Below, one piece after another: positions 10,260 to 22,835 of a stretch of 64,000 nt of DNA. Position numbers and translations under genes: made by a program. The stretch is taken from assembly GCA_963556195.1 (NCBI GenBank), contig OY744531.1, positions 52,798,200 to 52,862,199 of the forward strand, written 5' to 3'. Under the pieces are notes generated by a model that saw only the letters and a program-made list of their open reading frames with translations, had not been told where the DNA came from and did no database searches. How positions within the stretch are numbered: the stretch's first letter is position 1; the number at the start of each line of letters is the position of its first letter. The stretch is from Sepiola atlantica (lineage: Eukaryota; Mollusca; Cephalopoda; Sepiida; Sepiolidae).

Positions 10260-11324
10260 TGAGATATATTCCGACAAAAACAAGGTCTCGTACCAAACGA
10301 AATTGTCTTTTTATAACAGCTGTTAAAAATAATGAATCTTCAGTTTTACAGAAGCAAACTACTTACTATTGAATATTTTCACGAAAAACATTTCATCTTT
10401 CGATACACGCGATAAATAATCTCTATTGACCGCTTAATTTTAGAGAGTTCGCATTTAGATATTTCACCCATCGTGTTACTATTTAAAAAGACAGAAAGAA
10501 AACATACAACATAAAACAAACCACCGGGGATTACAAAAGAAAAGATATGTTCTCTACCTTGGACCATATTTTTTTTAGAATTAAGACAATGTTAATAAAA
10601 TGATTACATAACATAAGATGAGTGATCAATTTTGTTTACTAATATGAATTTCTAAACCTCTCATCCATTTCTATTAGCTATAGTGATATTTAGATAATTA
10701 GTCATCTATTTGTAAGCGGTAAGCTTAGAATTAGAACCCCAATTAATTATTATTAACATATTTTTATTCTCATAAATTGTGTCCGTGTTTAAATATGAAG
10801 ATTAAGATTCGAGGATGTCTATATTATGTACTAGCGGGACCCTTTTCCCGGCGCTGCCTGGAAGTAATATAAAAGAATGAATTAAACAGCCGACAGAAAT
10901 CAAATCGATCACATCATGAAAAAATTGCCCGTTACCTAAAGAGATGTTAACTATATTTGTGTGTTCGAGTTTTAATTTCTGAGTTTTTTTATTACCCTTT
11001 GTCCTAAACTAAGCATAACCTATGGATGAGTTCAGCCAAAGTCGGTTATCTCACAGTGCCGGTTCAAATACTGTAGAACCACTGATTGTTTTGTTTTAAT
11101 CTGTTTTGGGTGTTTTCTGATTCAAAAAATATAAGAAGCCTTGTTTTCTTGGGTTTTGTTCAATAAGCACACATTTTGGGCCACTTTTTTAAAGCAAATG
11201 TAAATGAAAATGTATGTCTGCCTAATCTTAAAGATATGTTGTTTTAAGTTATTGTGCTCTAAGTTTCAACAATTCTGTCGATATAGACTGATGCAATTTG
11301 TATTTCTGTGTAAATCCGGTGACC

Positions 11325-11325
<1 letters not shown>
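10255..11325. other. No gene; short dispersed-repeat motif near 10,830
   Basis: No supported coding sequence. The motif ACTAGCGGGACCC..GGCGCTGCC (10,831-10,860) resembles ACTAACGGGGCCC.GCGTTGCCCG at 19,405-19,430, so both probably mark ends of one dispersed repeat family. Confidence 0.4.

Positions 11326-11368
<43 letters not shown>
11326..11368. repeat. (TA)n microsatellite
   Basis: Pure TA tract. Confidence 0.95.
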
Positions 11369-11369
<1 letters not shown>

Positions 11370-11897
11370 CTATATTTTCATCACATTTTTTACCAACATT
11401 CTGTATAACCCTGCCATCGTGGGGAAGAAATTAAATAGGGGTATTAAAAAAGAAACTGTAAAAATAAACAAAAAAACTGCACAACACAAATCTCATTTGT
11501 TTGTGTTTGCACTTTGTTTGCGTCCTCGTTCGTACAGTGCCTGAGATACATCGTATCTCGCTTTGCGGCAGGTAAGACAATTCATGAGCTAGTTTTATTA
11601 GGTTTTTTCTCGACAACCTAATCATATAAACAAAAATAACATGAAAAATAGAAATATGTCTATACGCGCTTTTATCTTAAAAAAGGTAAAATGTAATTTA
11701 TTTACATTAACACAGTAATATTTTATGATATGATCGGTCAGCGTTGTAAAAAGAAAAACATACTTATCTGTTGAATATCTAATTAACTGTTCGTTTATCA
11801 GAGTATTATTTTTGCGTAAATAATTTATGTACGTTTCAGCGTCCTAAATGTGAAATGAAATTGTGTGTTCTGGGGATGGATTTGATTCGAATGCGTG

Positions 11898-11898
<1 letters not shown>

Positions 11899-11965
<67 letters not shown>
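11899..11965. repeat. (TA)n microsatellite
   Basis: Pure TA tract. The flanking 11,369-11,898 interval shows no supported feature. Confidence 0.95.
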
Positions 11966-11966
<1 letters not shown>

Positions 11967-14100
11967 GTTTTGAACTGTGTATTGAATGCTAATAATAAAA
12001 CGATTTATTTATTGGAGAAACTTTTTAAGGAATTTCTGGAAATGACTAAACGCGGGCAAAGCACGACGCGATGTGTATGAATTTTATCTCATGCTAGTAA
12101 GATGATCACTGATTGGCTTTTTCACAAATTCTAAATCGGTGAAAGTTGATCGCAGTTCCTCGTGAATTAATCGCAAAGCGGTGTCTGAGGAGTGTAAGAG
12201 TAAATCATTTATAGACAAAAATTAGAGTGTTACCCACTATTTGGAGCATACAGTTAGGAGAGCAAGTGGTATGGGATGAATAATAGGAATTAATGTTATA
12301 TGGAATTAAAACTATATGTAAGTTTCTGGAAACACGGCCGAGGTATGGCTGTAGAGGTTGTGTTGATTATCGGTGCGTTTGATGCATTAGTTTTCTTGCC
12401 TACTCTGATTGGTTTGGAAGGGGAAAATAACTCTATCTTATATATATATATAGATGACATAAAAGTACACTAGAAATAAATAATGGCTTTACTACCAATG
12501 ATTATATATATATATATGTAGTCATATACATGTTATCCCCTACCAGGGACATAACTCAGCACCTTACTAATCAGCATCCCTGCCCCAGCTCTTAATTTTG
12601 AAAACTCTTTGTAGAAAACACCACAATATTAGAACATACTCGTAATAAACAAAAATTCTAGAAGCATTATACATCAAAACAGAAAAAAATCAACCATTAA
12701 TTAAATTAAGTTAAACACTAGTGATATTATCCTAAAATGTGTAGTCTTAACTTTAGTTCAGTATAAGTAATATAATTCCTGCTCAAACAACCTATTAATA
12801 TCAACATTAGCAGCATAGTCTTATCTGATTCCGCTTAAGATGGACCCGGACCTGAAGGTACTTGAGAAACCTACAGTCATAGCAGATTCATCTGCCTATT
12901 CTCCACCGAAACACAGACCCTGATTCGGCAAATGGAAAATAATCCACATAAGGATATCCATGCATAAGTTGTGTGTCATATTCAACAACATTTATACATT
13001 TACTTACATATATAATTTGTTATTGCTCTGGAATTACTTTGTGTGATGTGATAAACGTTATAATGTCGATATTTATAAGCCCGACGGGATTTCTTTCTAA
13101 AGAACCGTCCATTGGAATAACCGTTAGCTGGAAGACAAATGCACCAAGCGCCGCCATGTTAACCCTATTGTTCACAGTTGTGCGCCAACAAAGGGCCGAT
13201 TCGACATAACCTGCTACTCAGCATACGTCACGTGAGAAAACGCCAAACGGTACAGAAGCCCGTGCACCCCCACCTTCAACACAGAACAAGAATGAAGACA
13301 ATTTAAAAGAATTTCTAGATAAGTAGACAAGTAAGTCGGGAACTAACATAATGTATCCGGCGTAACAATAAAATATGTCCGCTGAAGCCAATTCAGAAGT
13401 AGTCATTGTATTCTTTTTTTTCTTTTGCAAAATCAGCAGATGTAATTTTATTTTCTTCCATAAAAAGGAAAAATGCAAGGAAAAAGTTTAAACAATGTCC
13501 AAACAATATATCATTGTTCGAATGGCGCCAACAATCAGTCTGATCGTAACCGCAATGAAAAGCACCACCTAGCGCGATTTTTTTATGGTTCACATCGAGT
13601 TATTGAAGTTTTTTGCGACAGATCAGTTAGCAAAGGACATGGTGACGCGTATAGAGAGGTGCAAGCGCTGGCAAATGTAGAAGTATCAAATGTGTCGATC
13701 TGAACGTCTTTTCAATTTAAAAAGAGGTGTATTACATGCGTCTAATGGATAACGACGCTGATTATTAAATCGGCCATGCCTAGTTAAAATGGTATCAGAA
13801 ATAGTTTCAATCTTTAGATGTGGGTGTATAAAATAGTGTTAGAATAGAAAATTCACTTCACAAGTTTTAAATGAAGTTAATAGTACAAAACGTTGCTTCA
13901 TGGGCGGCAGTCAGATGTGACACGTTGAGGAAATGGGAGAAATGCATTCTTCTTTAACAGACAGGTTTGCCGAGGCTCTGTCTATGTTTAGGCCGGTGGA
14001 GCGGGCAATGAGGAACTTGTATGTAATCTTACAGTACTATAATAAAATGAAAAAAATTGTCAATGGGAAAAAGTTCCTTGTTCCATTTAGCAAGTAGCGA
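11966..14100. other. No gene seen
   Basis: About 2.1 kb of AT-rich DNA. Frames at 12,973-13,209 (+), 13,218-13,478 (-) and 13,473-13,703 (+) are short, overlap one another and lack motifs, so none is annotated as a gene. Confidence 0.5.
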
Positions 14101-14330
14101 AGTGAAATATCTGTCCTGATACTACACTTCATATGTTTCGTCCGCGGTAAGTGAAGTAGATATCATTCAAGACAGATGTATTTTTTGTTCCAATTTAGTG
14201 ACTCCCTTTTTGGGAAGATGGATTTTCCTCATATTAAAAACGTCCTTTGTCTTAACTGTCCTTGTGAGGGGGAAAGTAAATAGGAACATCAACGAATATG
14301 AGCCATTAAGCTATGACGTTTTAGGAGTTT
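14100..14330 (+). repeat. Dispersed repeat shared with 58.22-58.45 kb
   Basis: Similar landmarks occur in the same order at both places: TACACTT, TTTTTGTTC(C/T)AAT, CCC(C)TTTTTGGG, TGGATTTTC, ATTAAAAAC, and (G/A)GGGG....AAGTAAATAGG. At 58.22-58.45 kb the orientation is the same. No coding capacity; class unknown. Confidence 0.5.
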
Positions 14331-14653
14331 TCTCTCTTTTATGTTATACATTAAGCAGGTTAGAAAGAGAGAGAGGTGGAAACTCCGACTGCCACCTCAC
14401 CACTGCGAACACATGAATTCAATCAGCTGATTTGGCCAACGAATAATGGCTTCTAAATTGGCTCTGAAGAAACCGTATGCTTTTAAAAATTAACATGTTC
14501 ATGAAAGTCAAATCATTATAAATATATATATATGAGGTCAATTGTGTATACTTTTACACCTGGATATTGAACGTGTATAATTTTATTGGCGTCTGTATGT
14601 GCGTTCTCTGAAGAGATTCGCTTTATGCTTTTTGTGGATGTCTTTGTGTTTGC

Positions 14654-14654
<1 letters not shown>

Positions 14655-14729
<75 letters not shown>

Positions 14730-14792
14730 GTGGTTGTATGTATGTATGTATGTATATATATATGCATATATATATATACATATATAAATATA

Positions 14793-14870
<78 letters not shown>
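14655..14870. repeat. (TC)n-(TA)n compound microsatellite
   Basis: TC tract about 14,658-14,688, then TA with GTATGTATG interruptions, then pure TA about 14,799-14,870. All long frames here are repeat artefacts. Confidence 0.95.
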
Positions 14871-14873
<3 letters not shown>

Positions 14874-14963
14874 CAAGTTAATCCAACAAAAGATATAGGA
14901 GGCAACTAATATCTTTAATTAGTGAATATCCGGATAAAACTGAGGCTCAATATACTGGATAGA

Positions 14964-15103
14964 GCATTAATAGCATAATATGAAATGAAATAATAAAATA
15001 AGGTGCGAATCAAATTTTATTAGAATTCAATTGCCTGAACATTGAATTCTAATAAAATTTGATTCACACATTATTTTGTTATTTCATTTATATCATGCTA
15101 TAT
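14964..15103. repeat. Palindrome, arms ~60 bp
   Basis: Left arm about 14,970-15,031 and right arm about 15,041-15,103 are inverted copies around TGCCTGAAC. The inner 30 bp (ATCAAATTTTATTAGAATTCAAT and complement) match perfectly. Bounded by the TA tract ending at 14,870 (with about 95 bp between) and by a short TA tract at 15,099. No hammerhead core was seen in it. Confidence 0.8.
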
Positions 15104-15219
15104 ATATATGGCTTAAGGAAAGAATAATACACACTAGTTTATTACTGAATACACCTTGCATTGAACAATTGAAATTTTAAATAAATTTGGACAATCGTCG
15201 CATATTTATCACTCTTTTT

Positions 15220-15221
<2 letters not shown>

Positions 15222-15300
<79 letters not shown>

Positions 15301-15330
15301 CGTGTGTGTGTGTGTGTGCACTTTGTATGT
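15222..15330. repeat. (TC)n-(TA)n-(GT)n compound microsatellite
   Basis: TC about 15,222-15,255, TA about 15,256-15,295, GT about 15,296-15,319. Confidence 0.95.
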
Positions 15331-15799
15331 GTATGTATCGGTTTGCATAATTGTAGGTATTCTGCGTATGTATTTTATACGTGTGTGTATATTTATGTAT
15401 GCACGTATAGCCTATGTTTGTTCGTTCTGTCAACAGGATAATGAGGGGTGAAGATTATTAGTAACGTGTTATTTTAATCAAATCGCTGAGTCGATCTAAT
15501 TTGGAAAACGTTTAAAAAAACTGGCCGTCTAAGATAGAAAATAAAAATAATTGAAACGATTAAAAATTTAAAATTATAAATAGTTTTAGACATTCGGGGC
15601 GTTGGCCTAATAATCTTAAATTGTATCTGACTGAATCACGTGACTCTTATTACATAAAAATTCAGGAAATTTTTTTTTTATTTCCAGTTTTACAGCCATA
15701 TATGACATTGGTCTAAAATAGTTCAGTTTGTTTTCAGATAGAACTAAAACTTGAGTAGGCAAGAAAGTTCTGTATTAATAAAAAAGGTTTATACGATAT

Positions 15800-15855
15800 A
15801 TATATATATTATCATTGTTATTATTTTTATTATTATTATTATTATTATTATTAAT
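15800..15855. repeat. (TA)n and (ATT)n microsatellites
   Basis: Short TA tract near 15,798-15,808, then ATT triplets to about 15,854. Confidence 0.9.
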
Positions 15856-15859
15856 TAAC

Positions 15860-16075
15860 ACAGAATGTTTTTGCTTGATAAGACTTTCTATTTTTTTTAA
15901 TTTTCCGAATATTCTATTTCGGTATATGTAAGTTAAAAATGAATAAAATGGTACAAGAAACCAATAGAACTTACATATATATATTTCATCGTAATACTAA
16001 ATGGACTATTCAAAAAATTCAAAAAATAAAATGAAGTCTTATCAAGCAAAACAATCCTTAGTGTTTTATAACGTT
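15860..16075. repeat. Foldback motif around TTTTGCTTGATAAGACTT
   Basis: TTGCTTGATAAGACTT (15,871-15,887) is followed about 150 bp later by its complement AAGTCTTATCAAGCAAAA (16,035-16,052). Flanking TTAACACAGAATG and the complement-like CTTAGTGTTTTAT extend the symmetry weakly. A small foldback unit. Confidence 0.55.
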
Positions 16076-16121
16076 TGCCTAAATGAAGATATGCTTCATA
16101 AATACAAACACACAATAAATA

Positions 16122-16122
16122 A

Positions 16123-16190
<68 letters not shown>
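16122..16190. repeat. (TA)n microsatellite
   Basis: TA tract with one AAAT interruption. Confidence 0.95.
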
Positions 16191-16436
16191 TGATAATGAA
16201 GTGAAGAAATTGATTAAAATTGTATATGTTACAGATTAAACAGATATAAATTTATATTCCAAAAGCCAAGATTTCATTTTTTCTTACAAAACATGTTCAA
16301 AACATGTACACTTCAGTGCAAATTATTTTACGAATCGTTTCGCTTAAAGTAAACCAACCAGCATTATTATGTAAATATTAGATCTGTCCACATACAGCTC
16401 TTGAGAAAATGCATAAAAAGTGTTTGTTTCATTTGA

Positions 16437-16439
<3 letters not shown>

Positions 16440-16478
<39 letters not shown>
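16440..16478. repeat. (TA)n microsatellite
   Basis: Pure TA tract. Confidence 0.95.
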
Positions 16479-16480
<2 letters not shown>

Positions 16481-16699
16481 ATACTTGTAACCGCTACCAT
16501 ATTTTATATTAATGTTAACGTATCTACGTAAAGAATTAAAGCATGTAACATTTGACGTACAACTGTAACATCGAGAGGGGAGGAAGAGTATAAGGGAGCG
16601 GAAAAGGGGTGACTAATGATGGAAGAAGGATGCATACCTTCCGGAAGGGGGGTAAATGTAATTCATCTGTGTTGATATATACAAGAATGGTAACCCATG

Positions 16700-17295
16700 G
16701 TATTGTATATTTAATTAAACGTAATACAGCTATATAATACTAACAAATAGATGCTCCCTCGGGTTACATATTCTTTGCTAGCATGTGAGGATAATATTAT
16801 AGTGAACAAATATATAGTACACTGACTCAAAACGGAAGAAGTAATGAGTAGGAGGGTTGTATCATGACTAAGGGAAACTTTACGTCCTCCCTCAACAGAA
16901 GACAAGTTAATGCCTGGGAAGATGATACTATTACAACAGAATATATAGTACACTACCCCCCACCAAATAGCATATAGTAATTCTTAGGATGATGGTATCA
17001 TGAGAAACAGACATATACTACACTGACTCATAAAGAGGAGGTAATATCTTGGATGACCCCCCAAAGAAAGAAAAAGGTAATGCTTGTGAGTATGGTATAA
17101 TGGACACCGATCACAGACTACACTATCCCCTCAAAGAAAAAGAGAAGCTGGTCCCTGGGCTGATTGTCTCATGACAACAGATAACACATTAACCCCTCTT
17201 TCTTAGAAGTATGTAATACCTTCGAGAATTAAAAAGGAGGACGGTTCTTATGACAAAATAACAAATACTACACTACCCACCCCTAAAAAGATAGT
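16700..17295 (-). repeat. Degenerate ~65-70-bp minisatellite, locus 1
   Basis: At least eight imperfect units. On the plus strand each reads roughly GGTAATGCCTGGGAGGATG, then TATCATGACAACAGA, then ATACTACACTACCCCC and an A/G-rich spacer. Examples begin near 16,905, 16,970, 17,040, 17,090, 17,150 and 17,210. On the minus strand the unit contains AGTGTAGTAT followed by a CTGTTGTCATGATA block. The same unit occurs at 28.94-29.30 kb (opposite orientation) and 43.08-43.45 kb. The minus-strand form shares AGTGTAGTATCTGTT and CCTCCCAGGC with the U2-like element at 42.1-42.5 kb. Confidence 0.8.
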
Positions 17296-17709
17296 ACAAT
17301 AATATATAAAATCATTGTTTTTATTTTATTTCAAAATATTAATATAAATATGCTTAACGATAAAACCATTATTTTTATTGTACCCCAACCTTTTGGCTAG
17401 AATCAAAGTGTTGTAGTCACTGTCCTCAGCATCCCAACGACCTCAAACGTTTTACTTTTGACGAATCTATTGCGTATATATAAGAAACTATTACAATGCA
17501 AATTACAAATGTAGATCACAGAATATAAATTCATTAGAAACTGTTTATAAAATAAATATGCAAATTAAGAATACCTGAGTTTGTGTGTGGGTGCTTGCAG
17601 ATAACTATATATACGGTATTTTAAAATGTTATGCTGTATTATAGCATTAAATAAGCAGAGCCACATTTGATGTAAATATAGTTAGATCAGGTGGAAAACA
17701 ACTTTCCAG

Positions 17710-17710
<1 letters not shown>
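17296..17710. other. No gene seen
   Basis: AT-rich flank of the minisatellite with no supported feature. Confidence 0.5.

Positions 17711-17711
<1 letters not shown>

Positions 17712-17788
<77 letters not shown>
17712..17788. repeat. (TA)n microsatellite
   Basis: Pure TA tract of about 77 bp. Confidence 0.95.
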
Positions 17789-17791
<3 letters not shown>

Positions 17792-20700
17792 GTTACTGAT
17801 GTTTTCTATTTTAATTGTGTTGGCCATTTGCGGTTAGCCGGCTTGTCAAGCTGAAGATTCAAATAACATTTTTATCTTTAAATGCACAGATTGAATGGAC
17901 GCATCTTATTTTAGATGCGTCCAGACATTTCTGTCTGTCGGTTGGTCTGTCAGGCTTAACTTGTAAATATAAGTGTTGTTGGTCTGTCACGCTCTAGTTT
18001 GAAAATACATTTTTGTTTGCGTGTCGCATTTGCTTGAAATAGTTTTTTATGTATTTTATGGATGTATCTTAAGTATATCTATTCTTGCTTATAATAGTAA
18101 ATCGTCCTTCGTTTTTTGACGGGCATCGACTAGTTATATATTCCACCATTTTAGACTGGTTTTCAAATTTCAACAATTCATTATTATTTGGTGTTCGTAT
18201 GTTTGACAATATGTATACAATAAACATAGTATAAACCTTTTTAAAATATTCAGTTGTGACGTAATCCCCTTGTTTGCTGGCTCGCAAATCGAAAAGTGTT
18301 GTATCAGAAATGAAGAAATATAAAACAAGAATGTTATTTAATGTTGAACGTCGACATTTTTAGCACTCTCCTCTTATGGTTACAATCAACTCCTCAAACC
18401 TTAAGCTAGGGGAGCAGAAGGCGGCTATCCATTCTCTTAGATCGTCAAGTCTGTTCTCTTTTTTGTTCTTTTTCTTCTGATCGGTGATGTATGTCTGCAA
18501 TTTGTTTTGATACATTCCTGAATCAGCATACTAATGAAGATAAACAAATGTTTACGATTTAAACATTAGCCTTAACCCTGCGACTATAAAAACAATCGCC
18601 GTCGCATTCCAAACGTAACGCCTACCTAAACCCTGACCTATGAACGTTACCATCTGTCAACTTGATTCATTATCCTGCTTTTTCCGATCACCCCGGGGTA
18701 ATAGGATTATGTAAGATAATGAAGAGTGGCAAAAATGAATCGTGCACGAGTCCATTGTGGGACGTTGAGAAAGAAAGAAATCAACTTGATAACTGTTAAA
18801 AAAGACGGTTCCGCAGTGCAAGCGAGACTTAAAAGGCGACATTTCAGAAACGGAGCGCTTGGACATCGGAATATCGAAGTACCGGAAGAATAGAGTTTAC
18901 TGATGTTTATGGCACCGATGAAGCTTTATTAGCTATGGTACCGAATCCCGTCTTTCTGTTAAGCGTTCGTGTCCGCTGACTAAAAATGCGACTGATAAGC
19001 AAGTTGGTACCGTGAAGGAATCCACTGACTTGAATTTCATCAAACATACAGTTGAAAGTTCTTGTGGAACAATTGCTTCAGTTCACGCTCGGATAGACAA
19101 TGCAGAGCAAATTGCTTTCCAATCGGTTATATATATGAACAAGTTTCAAGCGAAAACCAAGTATGTGACCTCAGCAAGAAAAAGTATTTCATGAGACAAA
19201 AGTATGTCAGAATATTGTTTTATATGTGTGTGCGTAGCCGGTGTAAATCATCCGGTGAGAGGAAATAAAGAAACCAAAGTGTTTCCATATACGTTCTGTT
19301 CTTGTTATTTTTGTTGGATCTTACAGGGTACCCCGAAAGAACGGGTAATGCCACAATTACACACTTCAGCAATGCCTCTACTAAACAATAGCATTTTATT
19401 CTATACTAACGGGGCCCAGCGTTGCCCGAGAAAATTTTAGTAAACGAAGAATCGCAAACCCCAGAAGTAAATTGAAAAGAACCAAAAGGACGCTTTTCAC
19501 CTAATATGCTTAACATTTATCGACGATATAAAAATATTCGAAAATAGAAGTGTTATAGTAATATTAATACAGTCATCGAATGAGAAAACAATAACAACGA
19601 ATAATTAATTAATGAGAAGCCGTTCTTCAAGCAATATAAGTTCATTTCATGGTTTCGATCAAAAACTTATCGTCAGTTTATTAAAATGGTTTTGTTCTTT
19701 TGTGACTCACGATCGATAATTAAACGATTTTATGAATAGTGAAATTAATTGGAATTTTCTGTTAACATATCGATTCCGATTCGAAACAAATAAACAAACT
19801 CGCATATGTAATAGATTAATTTGAAAATAGATGAGTTTATGAATAATAAATGAGAGTTCTGGGCATCTTTATAAATAGAACGAAATAAAAAATAACACTG
19901 ACTCAACGGGGTATAAATTGTGACTACCGAACCGCTTCAGAGAGTATCTGACTCCTGATGCAATCATCTAAGTGTATTTCAGTCAGATTCAACCCAAGAT
20001 AGAGCACTGCAGCCACATTTGGAGAGGTGCCGCTCAGAGAACCCTTTTCTTGATTTGAGAGAGTACAACATCGACTTCTACCATTTAGTAGGAGGTGACA
20101 TTTCCCTGCAGCCATTTTCTTACAGAATAATTGATGCTAGTCTTTCCATACTCTACTGGTAGTTTTTTATAATATGTGCTCGACTGAGCTTTAAGCTCTG
20201 GTCCCCTCCCCTTCGAATAATCTCATAAAAACTAACTCGTCTTGCCACCGACACTGCATAGAATTCTCCTTTTTTCTTCTGTGTACGTAAAATCAAACGA
20301 AACTTCCATGAACAGAGTTGATTTTCAAAAACTTTCTACCTGTGGAACACGTTACCGCGACATTATTTCCCTAAAGACTACATGTTCGTTTATAAGCACA
20401 ATGCCAACAAATATCTGTTATGTTGTCCTGTGAAGTATTAACATTTCTTAATTCTTTTATACTACTGTTCAATCTTCTAATTTTAAATATCACTTGCCCT
20501 TATCACTGACCTATGTAACTGTTGAAGCATTAGTACAAAAAAGTATGATATATTCTTCAAACTAAGTTCTACATGGACTCTATTTGTGATAGCAATTAAT
20601 CTTCAGATGTGATTGCTTTATTGTGTCTGTCTTGTATTTATAGTCGTGTCTTGAGTGAATTTCGTAAGCAGATCTACATACATTACATAATGTGTTTGGG

Positions 20701-21020
20701 CATCTTGAACATCACGACATAATATTCATATTTCCGGATTTGTACACGTGTAACCGGATCGAGGGAAATCGAAAATCATGAATGAAAAGAACGGTTTTCT
20801 TTTTAACACTATGAAATAAAAGTCTAATCACTTCAGTGAATAATTAGCCATTACGGGATTGTAAACCGATGAAGTGCTGTTGTTTTAACACGATCACTTT
20901 TAGAAAATGGTGTAATGTTATCTCCCTTTATAACTAATTTGGTTTAAAGCAAAGCTATTTTCAGATATATATGTTTTCAAATCGGGTAAGTGTTTCATAG
21001 TCGCCCGCCCTCCATACACG
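17789..21020. other. No gene seen
   Basis: About 3.2 kb of ordinary-looking AT-rich DNA. Short frames at 17,815-17,997, 18,657-18,866, 19,012-19,440 and 19,924-20,115 have no recognisable domain. The GC-rich dispersed-repeat motif near 19,405 is the only repeat landmark seen. An exon of an unrecognised gene cannot be excluded. Confidence 0.45.
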
Positions 21021-21026
21021 CTTCGA

Positions 21027-21030
<4 letters not shown>

Positions 21031-21068
<38 letters not shown>
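21031..21068. repeat. (TA)n microsatellite
   Basis: Pure TA tract. Confidence 0.95.
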
Positions 21069-21072
<4 letters not shown>

Positions 21073-21230
21073 AACAAAGGCTGAAGAGAGTCCGATAAAA
21101 AAAAAACCTCTATAAGTCCCCTTTGTTAGAATTTGAAACCGACGGCATCGATGTTGTTCTGATCTTCGGTAATAGAAACATAAATAAATATCACGCTTTT
21201 TTTATTTTTCTTTATAATCGAGAACTCTGC
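21069..21230 (+). repeat. Single copy of the 4.1-4.35 kb foldback arm
   Basis: AAAGGCTGAAGAGAGTCCG (21,077-21,095) and GAAACCGACGGCATCGATGT with GTTCTGATCTTC follow the order of the right arm at 4240-4350. It lies between a TA tract and a CA-TA tract, as the other foldback units do. Confidence 0.65.
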
Positions 21231-21256
21231 TGGAGTTCTCTCTCACTAACCTTAAA

Positions 21257-21318
<62 letters not shown>
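21257..21318. repeat. (CA)n-(TA)n compound microsatellite
   Basis: CA about 21,258-21,287, TA about 21,288-21,318. Confidence 0.95.
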
Positions 21319-21320
<2 letters not shown>

Positions 21321-21342
21321 GATATTCATAAATAAATATTAA

Positions 21343-21413
21343 ATTATATTTATCTACAGACGAAGTCGTTTCGAGTGTATGCTCTCATCAGTGCAGGGAA
21401 GTAATAATTTCAG
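21343..21413 (-). ncRNA. Hammerhead ribozyme with intact core (array 3, unit A)
   Basis: Minus strand: CTGATGA (complement at 21,485-100, that is 21,385-21,391), a GAG..CTC stem II, GAAA (21,369-21,372), CGACTTCGTC as a very short stem III, and cleavage triplet GTC (21,359-21,361). Stem I can pair CTGCA on the 5' side with TGTAG on the 3' side, with a further AT-rich helix AAATTAT/ATAATTT after an internal loop. All conserved core positions that can be read by eye are present. The stem III of about three pairs is typical of hammerheads in Penelope-like elements and retrozymes, some of which are thought to act as dimers. Confidence 0.8.
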
Positions 21414-21674
21414 ACAGTCACAAGGGACAAACCCGATTCACAGTCACCTTTAGCTCCGCACACTTTCGCTCTATCCTCTCTCGGTCATAGGAAATTGTCA
21501 TGTGATGCGGAAAAATTAAGTTATATTTATTCAAATTGCGGCGAGCGATAAACATCAAGACATCAACAAACCTAATCGGAGCCAAGTTTGTATTTATTTT
21601 AATATCTCCCAACAATTCTCAACTTAAATTTCATTAAAAAAAACTTTTATAACATATTTATAAATAAAGATTAA

Positions 21675-21745
21675 ATCATATTTACTTACAGACGACGTTG
21701 TTTCGAGCTTATGCTCTCATCAGTGAAGGGAAGTGATAATTTCAA
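21675..21745 (-). ncRNA. Hammerhead ribozyme with intact core (array 3, unit B)
   Basis: Minus strand: CTGATGA (complement 21,717-21,723), perfect stem II GAGC-ATAA-GCTC, GAAA (21,701-21,704), ACAACGTCGTC with a minimal stem III, and GTC (21,691-21,693), followed by TGTAAGTAAAT. 5' flank TGAAATTATCACTTCCCTTCA supplies the other strand of stem I. This is the cleanest stem II in the window. Confidence 0.82.
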
Positions 21746-22020
21746 ACGGCCACAAGGAACGAAACCGTTTCACAGAGTCACCTTTGACTCTTCCCGCTTT
21801 TATTATATCCTCTCGGCCATAGGAAACAATAACTTGATACGGAGAAATTAAGTGATAGTTATGCGAATTGCGGCGAGCGATAAGCATCAAGGCAGTCTAT
21901 AGAACTCAACAAACCTAATTAGAGACTCGCTTTAAAGCTTAAGCGAATATATATTTTTAACAGTGCTCAACTTTATTTTTTTAAAGGGGCTTTTATAAAA
22001 ATGTACATAGATGAATATGA

Positions 22021-22070
22021 AATGTTATTTACTTACAGACGACGTCGTGTCGAGCTTATGCTGTCATCAA

Positions 22071-22077
<7 letters not shown>
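22021..22077 (-). ncRNA. Truncated hammerhead ribozyme (array 3, unit C)
   Basis: Minus strand: TTGATGA in place of CTGATGA (complement 22,065-22,071), AGCATAAGCT stem II, GACA in place of GAAA (22,050-22,053), CGACGTCGTC and GTC (22,039-22,041). Two core changes, and the 5' strand of stem I is replaced by the TA tract starting at about 22,074. Expected to be inactive. Confidence 0.7.

Positions 22078-22147
<70 letters not shown>
22074..22147. repeat. (TA)n microsatellite
   Basis: Pure TA tract that truncates the third hammerhead unit. Confidence 0.95.
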
Positions 22148-22149
<2 letters not shown>

Positions 22150-22502
22150 CGTGTATGTCATGGCAGTATAAAAATAAACCAAAGAGTTAGATTGTAAAAC
22201 AGGAACAGAATATGTTTATATTATTTACATTCTATAAAATTAAGAATCAATTGAATGGTACCCTGGTGTGAAACCCGAGTTCTATTAATTTGATTGAATT
22301 CGCAGTTGAAAAACTACGCAGTATATAAGTACGTCTGACATCAAACGGAGAATGAAACAAGATTCTAGAGGATCTTTCAGGTCGAGACAAAATTGCATCC
22401 ACACCTGCAGTAATATTCTTCTTTTTGTCGTCGGAAAAAAACAATCATCTGACTAGAAAACTATATACAGGTCTAATGCATACAGTAATACCTTGATGAT
22501 AG

Positions 22503-22776
<274 letters not shown>

Positions 22777-22831
<55 letters not shown>
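22777..22831. repeat. (TA)n microsatellite
   Basis: Pure TA tract. Confidence 0.95.

Positions 22832-22835
<4 letters not shown>

Larger units (their letters stand above)
21319..22077 (-). repeat. Tandem hammerhead-bearing repeat array 3 (two full units plus a truncated third)
   Basis: The best-preserved array. On the minus strand each unit contains CTGATGAGAGCAT, CTCGAAAC, CGTC and TGTA(A/G). The plus-strand complement of the predicted cleavage site falls at 21,359, 21,691 and 22,039, giving spacings of 332 and 348 bp. Between the cores the units share GGCGAGCGATAA.CATCAAG and TCAACAAACCTAAT. The leftmost unit meets the CA-TA tract; the rightmost is cut off by a TA tract just inside the core (22,074). 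No protein is encoded. Units of this length and arrangement match retrozymes or Penelope-like terminal repeats. Confidence 0.85.

Noticed and set aside
14964..15103. Hammerhead in the 15.0-kb palindrome
   Set aside because: The palindrome is clear, but no CUGANGA or GAAA box is positioned around a stem II.
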